From: CAZBYL01 sp964522805
Lineage (GTDB): Bacteria > Synergistota > Synergistia > Synergistales > Synergistaceae
Length of the DNA stretch: 19,372 nucleotides
Reading direction: 5' to 3'
NCBI GenBank assembly: GCA_964522805.1
Contig: CAZFWP010000026.1
Coordinates: forward strand, 1-19,372
Both the position numbers and the translations under genes were made by a program. The notes under the pieces are model-generated. The model made no database searches, was not told where the DNA came from, and was given only the letters and a program-made list of their open reading frames with translations. Positions 15,570-19,372 of this stretch are shown one piece after another. Positions within the stretch are counted from its first letter, which is position 1. Each line of letters starts with the position of its first letter.

Positions 15570-15601
15570 TGTGCGATTTCTGCTGTGCGCTAATCGCACA
15601 G
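15570..15601. promoter_or_regulatory. Candidate enhancer (activator binding site): 19-bp dyad plus half-site
   Basis: CTGTGCG-CTAAT-CGCACAG (15583-15601) is a perfect 7+5+7 dyad, the size and shape of NtrC-class activator sites. TGTGCGAT (15570-15577) is a further copy of the half-site that can also pair with ATCGCACA (15593-15600). No T-tract follows, so it is not a standard terminator for rpoN. Its centre lies about 125 bases upstream of the -24/-12 element, a normal enhancer distance. Confidence 0.55.
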
Positions 15602-15714
15602 TGCGGAATGCCACATAGATAATTTCCTCTTAGTATGCCCAATATAGAGCGTTAAATCGTCTGACTGCAATGCTTATAAGGATAGTATCTCAAATAATTT
15701 TTTTGATTTTTCAT

Positions 15715-15730
15715 CGGCAAGTTTTTTGCA
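15715..15730 (+). promoter_or_regulatory. Candidate sigma-54 (-24/-12) promoter of the transporter-pxp operon
   Basis: CGGCAAGTTTTTTGCA: the invariant GG (15716-15717) and GC (15728-15729) are separated by exactly 10 bases, as in the consensus TGGCAC-N5-TTGCA, and the whole TTGCA box is present. Deviations are C for T before the GG and A for C at the end of the -24 box. Transcription would start near 15741, leaving about 34 bases to the start codon, with a ribosome site GGAGGTGG at 15761-15768. No good sigma-70 promoter was found in the gap. Confidence 0.7.
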
Positions 15731-15774
15731 TGTATAAAGGTATTAGTACGTAAATCTATTGGAGGTGGCACGTA

Positions 15775-16980
15775 ATGTTGAAAGAAAAGGAAAATTCCCA
15801 ATCAGCGGCAAGTGTACTTATCGGAGCGGCGTTCTTGATGGCTACATCAGCAATCGGCCCGGGGTTTCTTACCCAAACGGCGGTATTTACTGATAAGCTC
15901 AAGGCGGCTTTTGCTTTTGCAATTATTGTCTCTATTCTAATTGACATTATTGTTCAGATGAATATCTGGCGCATTCTCGGAGTTTCCGGAAAGCGCGCTC
16001 AGGATGTGGCGAACGAAGTTTTCCCCGGCGTAGGTTATTTCTTGGCGATACTGGTGGCGATTGGCGGACTTGTTTTTAATATCGGCAACGTCGGAGGCGC
16101 GGCGATGGGGCTCAATGTCATGCTGGGCATTCCTCTGGTGCCGGGAGCTATTTTCAGTGCTTTGGTGGCTATCGCCCTGTTTGTCAATAAGGAAATGGGC
16201 AAGGCGATGGACATGTTTACCAAGGTTCTGGGTATGATCATGATCGCCATGGTTCTCTTTATGGTCTTTAAGACGCAGCCCCCTATCCCTCTTGCTCTTA
16301 AAGAGACTGTTCTGCCCTCTGATATTGACTGGCTGACAATTCTCACACTTGTCGGCGGCACGGTCGGCGGCTACATCACTTTTGCCGGCGCTCACCGCAT
16401 CATTGACGCAGGAATCACCGGTACTGAAAATCTGGCCAAAATTTCCAGAGGCTCGGTTACGGCAATAGGTATTACCGGTGTTATGAGATATCTTCTCTTC
16501 TTGGCCATTCTCGGCGTTGTAGCCACAGGTGCAGTGCTTGACCCGAAAAACCCGCCGGCATCAGCCTTCCTTATTGGTGCAGGCCAGATCGGGTACCGCA
16601 TCTTCGGTGTCATTCTTTGGTGCGCAGCTGTTACCTCTGTTGTCGGGGCCTCTTACACTTCGATATCCTTCCTTAGAACCCTTTTCAAGCCGGTGGAAGC
16701 CCAGTCACGTTACTGGATTATGGGCTTTATCTGCATCTCCAGTGCTATTTTTACAACAATGGGCAATCCCGTTAAGCTGCTGATCGTTGCCGGTTCGCTG
16801 AACGGACTCATCCTGCCGATATCTCTTGGCGTGATGCTTCTTGCCGCCTACAGAAAAGACATCATAGGTGACACATACAGACACCCGGTGGTTCTTAGTG
16901 TGCTTGGCTGGATTATGGTTGTGTTTACCGCTTGGATGGGCTTCAAGTCTCTTACGGGAATAATGAAACTCTTCTCATAA
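15775..16980 (+). CDS. YcsG-like Nramp-fold transporter, probably for 5-oxoproline rather than metal
   Basis: 401 residues, about 11 membrane helices; ATG with GGAGGTGG upstream. The overall helix pattern and order resemble the Nramp (LeuT-fold) family, and genes of this kind (YcsG in Bacillus) sit next to 5-oxoprolinase genes. The metal-binding motifs of true Nramp proteins are absent: TM1 has SAIGPGFLTQTA (GPG at 28-30) where DPGN is expected, and TM6 has ITFAGAHRI (203-207) instead of the MPH motif. This argues against a manganese/iron substrate. It is the first gene of the operon behind the sigma-54 promoter, followed after 59 bases by pxpB. Import of 5-oxoproline is inferred from context. 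Often annotated as a divalent metal transporter, which is probably wrong here. Confidence 0.85.
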   Translation: MLKEKENSQSAASVLIGAAFLMATSAIGPGFLTQTAVFTDKLKAAFAFAIIVSILIDIIVQMNIWRILGVSGKRAQDVANEVFPGVGYFLAILVAIGGLVFNIGNVGGAAMGLNVMLGIPLVPGAIFSALVAIALFVNKEMGKAMDMFTKVLGMIMIAMVLFMVFKTQPPIPLALKETVLPSDIDWLTILTLVGGTVGGYITFAGAHRIIDAGITGTENLAKISRGSVTAIGITGVMRYLLFLAILGVVATGAVLDPKNPPASAFLIGAGQIGYRIFGVILWCAAVTSVVGASYTSISFLRTLFKPVEAQSRYWIMGFICISSAIFTTMGNPVKLLIVAGSLNGLILPISLGVMLLAAYRKDIIGDTYRHPVVLSVLGWIMVVFTAWMGFKSLTGIMKLFS

Positions 16981-16989
16981 AGAGGTAAA

Positions 16990-17021
16990 ATCAGAGAGGG
17001 CGTAATTACGCTCTCTCTGAT
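16990..17021 (+). terminator. Hairpin between the transporter gene and pxpB (possible attenuator)
   Basis: ATCAGAGAGGGCG (16990-17002), loop TAATTA, CGCTCTCTCTGAT (17009-17021): 13 pairs with one G-U. The following ATTTATTGG is only weakly U-rich. It may terminate part of the transcripts or mark an mRNA processing point that sets different levels of transporter and enzyme; full separation of the two units is less likely given the conserved gene order. Confidence 0.5.
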
Positions 17022-17048
17022 ATTTATTGGTACAAAGGAGTGATTCGT

Positions 17049-17786
17049 TTGTCCGTATACCTTAAAGAACCACGGTTGCTGCAGGCGGGGGAATCTTGCC
17101 TAGTTGCAGAGTTTGCCGATGAGATTAGCCGCGAGGCCAATGATGCGGTGATGGGGCTGAGGCATTGGCTTGAGTCACAGAAACGGGTGCCGATTGTTGA
17201 GTGCTTGCCGACATACCGTTCTCTCGCGATATATTTTGACCCGCTGGCTGTAAGCTGCGAAGAAATTGCGGCGGAGGTGAGGACCGCTCTCAAAGAGGCC
17301 GCTGAATCTAAGTCTTCGTCGCATAAGGTGATTTCCATTCCCGTCTGTTACGGAGGAGAATATGGTCCCGATATCCAAAATGTGGCCGAGCATGCGGGTA
17401 TGTCTGTCGAAGAGGTTATAAAACGTCATACCGCTTCTGTATGCCACTGCTATATGATTGGTTTCGTTCCCGGTTTTGCCTATTTGGGCGGCATGGACGA
17501 GTCAATAGCGACACCGAGACTGCAAAATCCCCGAACAGTTATTAAGGGGGGCAGCGTTGGCATTGCCGGCAAGCAGACTGGGATATATCCCATTGACAGC
17601 CCCGGGGGCTGGCAGCTCATAGGCAGAACACCGCTTAAACTCTTTACGCCGGAAGCATCGCAGCCTACGCTGATTGATTCAGGCTACGGCGTGCGCTTTG
17701 TCCCTGTTTCAGAAGATGAATATAAGACTATTGAAGCCAGAGTCGCCGACGGGACATACGTCCCCCAGATAACGGAGGTGGCATAG
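17049..17786 (+). CDS. pxpB: 5-oxoprolinase subunit B (KipI family)
   Basis: 245 residues from a TTG at 17049. AGGAG ends eight bases before this TTG, whereas the in-frame GTG at 17040 touches the ribosome site, so the TTG is preferred. KipI-family motifs: GFVPGFAYLGGMD, ATPRLQNPRTVIKGGSVGIAGKQTGIYPIDSPGGWQLIGRTP and the closing GYGVRFVPVSEDEY. With PxpC and PxpA it hydrolyses 5-oxoproline (pyroglutamate) to glutamate using ATP in the cytoplasm. In Bacillus the homologue was first described as a kinase inhibitor (KipI). Length is typical. It is separated from pxpC by two bases. Confidence 0.94.
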   Translation: MSVYLKEPRLLQAGESCLVAEFADEISREANDAVMGLRHWLESQKRVPIVECLPTYRSLAIYFDPLAVSCEEIAAEVRTALKEAAESKSSSHKVISIPVCYGGEYGPDIQNVAEHAGMSVEEVIKRHTASVCHCYMIGFVPGFAYLGGMDESIATPRLQNPRTVIKGGSVGIAGKQTGIYPIDSPGGWQLIGRTPLKLFTPEASQPTLIDSGYGVRFVPVSEDEYKTIEARVADGTYVPQITEVA

Positions 17787-17788
17787 CG

Positions 17789-18847
17789 ATGGAAGTATCT
17801 GTTATAAAGCCCGGAATGCTGACTTCTGTCCAAGACCTCGGACGCTGGGGTTACCAAGCAAGCGGCGTGCCTGTGGCAGGAGCCATGGATCTGCCGGCAT
17901 TGCGTATTGGCAATGTGATGATAGGCAACCAGGAAAACGCTGCTGCCCTTGAGGTGACGCTTATGGGGCCGGAACTTGCCGTCAGCGGAGAGGGACTTGC
18001 CGTCTTCGCCGGTGCGGAGCTAGGTTTTGCCGTGAACGGACATGAAGTCGGCTCATGGAAAGCGGTCACTCTTAGTGACGGTGACGTTATCTCTTTTAAA
18101 GGCCCCAGGGGATGCGGCTGCAGGGGCTGTCTCTGTTTCAGCGGCGGTATTGATGTGCCGGTGATTATGGGCAGCCGCTCGACCTATACCAGAGCTAAAA
18201 TCGGCGGACATGAGGGACGTGCGCTCAAACAGGGAGATGTGCTGAAGGTAGCGGATCCCTCTCCTCTGTGGAAAAAAAACAACGGTTTTAGCCCAGCGAA
18301 GGAGCTGCTCCCAGACTATAACCCCGAACTGCCTTTGAAGATATTGACCGGACTGCAGGCGGACGCCTTTACCGAAGCAGGACTTAAGACTCTATTTGAG
18401 TCGGAATATACAGTATCCAGCGAGTCAGACAGAATGGGCTGCCGCCTTGAAGGTCCCAAAGTCGAACATAAAGAGTCCGGCGCTGATATCGTCTCCGATG
18501 GTATTCCCTTGGGGACGGTGCAGATACCTGGACATGGTCTGCCTATAGCAATGCTTGCTGACAGGCAGACTACCGGAGGCTATACAAAAGTCGGAGTTTT
18601 GACTGCTTCGAGTATTCAGGCTTTGGTGCAGAGAATGCCAGGTATGAAGGTTCATTTTGAACGTACCGATATGGAGAGCGCTGTCAGTGAATTGCGCTAT
18701 TCCAAAGAAAAGTTGGAAAAGATACGGCAGGCGCGTTTTTCATATGTAAGCCGCTTCGGAGGCTGTTTGCCCGAGCGACCGCTTTCGCCTAGTGCAAAAT
18801 TGACAGTTAATGGTAAAGTATACGAAGTAACCTGTGAAGAAATATAA
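17789..18847 (+). CDS. pxpC: 5-oxoprolinase subunit C (KipA/biotin-dependent carboxyltransferase-like)
   Basis: 352 residues; ATG with GGAGGTGG about 10 bases upstream, inside the end of pxpB. Family motifs: the start VIKPGMLTSVQDLGRWGYQASGVPVAGAMD, CRGCLCFSGGIDVPVIMGSRSTYTRAKIGGHEGRALKQGD, SESDRMGCRLEGP, and QIPGHGLPIAMLADRQTTGGYTKVGVL. It is the large partner of PxpB in the ATP-dependent ring-opening of 5-oxoproline. Related sequences occur fused in urea amidolyase, but the small size and flanking pxpB and pxpA fix the assignment. No internal disruption is seen. Confidence 0.95.
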   Translation: MEVSVIKPGMLTSVQDLGRWGYQASGVPVAGAMDLPALRIGNVMIGNQENAAALEVTLMGPELAVSGEGLAVFAGAELGFAVNGHEVGSWKAVTLSDGDVISFKGPRGCGCRGCLCFSGGIDVPVIMGSRSTYTRAKIGGHEGRALKQGDVLKVADPSPLWKKNNGFSPAKELLPDYNPELPLKILTGLQADAFTEAGLKTLFESEYTVSSESDRMGCRLEGPKVEHKESGADIVSDGIPLGTVQIPGHGLPIAMLADRQTTGGYTKVGVLTASSIQALVQRMPGMKVHFERTDMESAVSELRYSKEKLEKIRQARFSYVSRFGGCLPERPLSPSAKLTVNGKVYEVTCEEI

Positions 18848-18868
18848 TTTCAGCGGAGGAGGGTGTTT

Positions 18869-19326
18869 ATGATGTATATGATAGACATGAACAGTGACAT
18901 AGGCGAAAGTTTCGGAGCATATAATATGGGAAATGACGCCGCCGTGATGGAAGCCATTACTTCGGCAAATGTGGCCTGCGGATTCCATGCGGGAGATCCT
19001 TTGGTAATGAAAAAGACTGTTGCCCTTTGCAGAGAAAAGGGCGTCGCTATCGGAGCTCACCCCGGTTATCCTGATTTAGTAGGCTTTGGACGCAGAAATA
19101 TGGCCTGTTCCCCCGATGAAATTTATTCTGACTGCCTCTATCAAATCGGCGCGCTGAAGCTCTTCTGTAAAGCAAAAGGTTTGTCTTTGCAGCACGTTAA
19201 GCCGCACGGAGCAATGTACAATCAGGGCGCGAAAGACCCGAAAATCGCTATGGCTATAGCCTCCGCCGTAAAGGACGCAGGATCAGGATTTATTATCTTG
19301 ATGGGGCTGGCCAACTCTGAATTCGA
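18869..19326 (+). CDS. pxpA: 5-oxoprolinase subunit A (LamB/YcsF family), 3' truncated
   Basis: 152 complete codons of a protein normally about 250 residues; real sequence stops at 19326 where adapter begins. The ATG at 18869 is chosen over the GTG at 18863 because GGAGGAGGG lies at better spacing and the protein then begins like family members (MMYMIDMNSDIGESFGAYNMGND). Further motifs: ANVACGFHAGDP, VAIGAHPGYPDLVGFGRR and QHVKPHGAMYNQ, holding the conserved Asp and His residues of the family's metal-dependent-hydrolase-like barrel. Third enzyme gene of the operon; the order pxpB-pxpC-pxpA with an upstream transporter resembles other bacterial 5-oxoproline loci. The residues after NSEF in the raw translation are adapter-derived. 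Confidence 0.95.
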
Positions 19327-19372
19327 AGATCGGAAGAGCGTCGTGTAGGGAAAGAGTGTCTTCGCCTGTGTA
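19327..19372. other. Illumina adapter with index at contig end
   Basis: AGATCGGAAGAGC starts at 19327 and continues through GGGAAAGAGTGT to 19359, the TruSeq read-1-side adapter. The next eight bases CTTCGCCT are the reverse complement of AGGCGAAG, which I recall as an i5 index of the TruSeq dual-index set (D505), and GTGTA resumes the adapter. Everything from 19327 is artefact. Confidence 0.97.

Noticed and set aside
15583..15601. The dyad downstream of rpoN as an intrinsic terminator
   Set aside because: No T-tract follows the 3' arm (next bases TGCGGAATG), so an operator/enhancer reading is preferred.
15766..15781. TGGCACG followed by TTG, resembling a second -24/-12 element
   Set aside because: The -12 GC is missing, spacing is off by one, and it overlaps the ribosome site and start codon of the transporter gene. 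It is the ribosome-site sequence, not a promoter.

Overview
The window looks like a fermentative anaerobe of the phylum Synergistota, probably from a metagenome assembly. The clearest marker is the C-terminus of the secreted protein at 3011-3622, which has the Synerg-CTERM layout: Ser/Gly run, SGC, short hydrophobic helix, RKK. A selenocysteine-type glutaredoxin, an NfnAB transhydrogenase and a pyroglutamate/amino-acid utilisation cluster fit an amino-acid-fermenting anaerobe. No rRNA, tRNA, CRISPR array or insertion sequence was seen.

Layout. Positions 1-2887 (minus strand) hold a YjbH-type outer-membrane protein gene followed by the 5' end of a Wza/SLBB-type polysaccharide export gene; a perfect 132-bp tandem duplication lies at their junction. 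Positions 3011-5161 (minus) hold the Synerg-CTERM protein, a small secreted protein of unknown role, and a ferritin-like/VIT-family iron or manganese transporter. Positions 5427-7730 (minus) hold nfnA-nfnB; nfnB is interrupted by ten Ns plus Illumina adapter. From 8068 rightward nearly everything is on the plus strand: a glutaredoxin read through an in-frame UGA (Sec), phosphoglucose isomerase, and, after one small minus-strand gene, a large regulatory and catabolic block.

The regulatory block (10050-15554) is five tightly coupled genes: a 38-aa membrane protein missed by simple ORF calling, a sodium:solute symporter, a histidine kinase, an NtrC-type sigma-54 activator, and a divergent RpoN (sigma-54). 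Every junction overlaps. In the next 220 bp there is a 19-bp dyad (a possible enhancer) and a -24/-12 element with exact sigma-54 spacing. These precede an operon encoding a YcsG-like Nramp-fold transporter and PxpB, PxpC and PxpA (5-oxoprolinase). The simplest reading is a self-contained circuit in which symporter plus kinase sense an external solute, the activator and the locally encoded sigma-54 fire the promoter, and the operon imports and hydrolyses 5-oxoproline to glutamate. The wiring is inference; the gene identities are mostly secure.

Assembly caveats. Adapter sequence occurs at 6147-6169 and at 19327-19372. The coding sequence on the two sides of the N gap overlaps by 25 bases and differs only at four third-codon positions, so the scaffold may join contigs from two related genomes. 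Linkage between 1-6136 and 6170-19326 should not be taken for granted. pxpA is truncated at the adapter.
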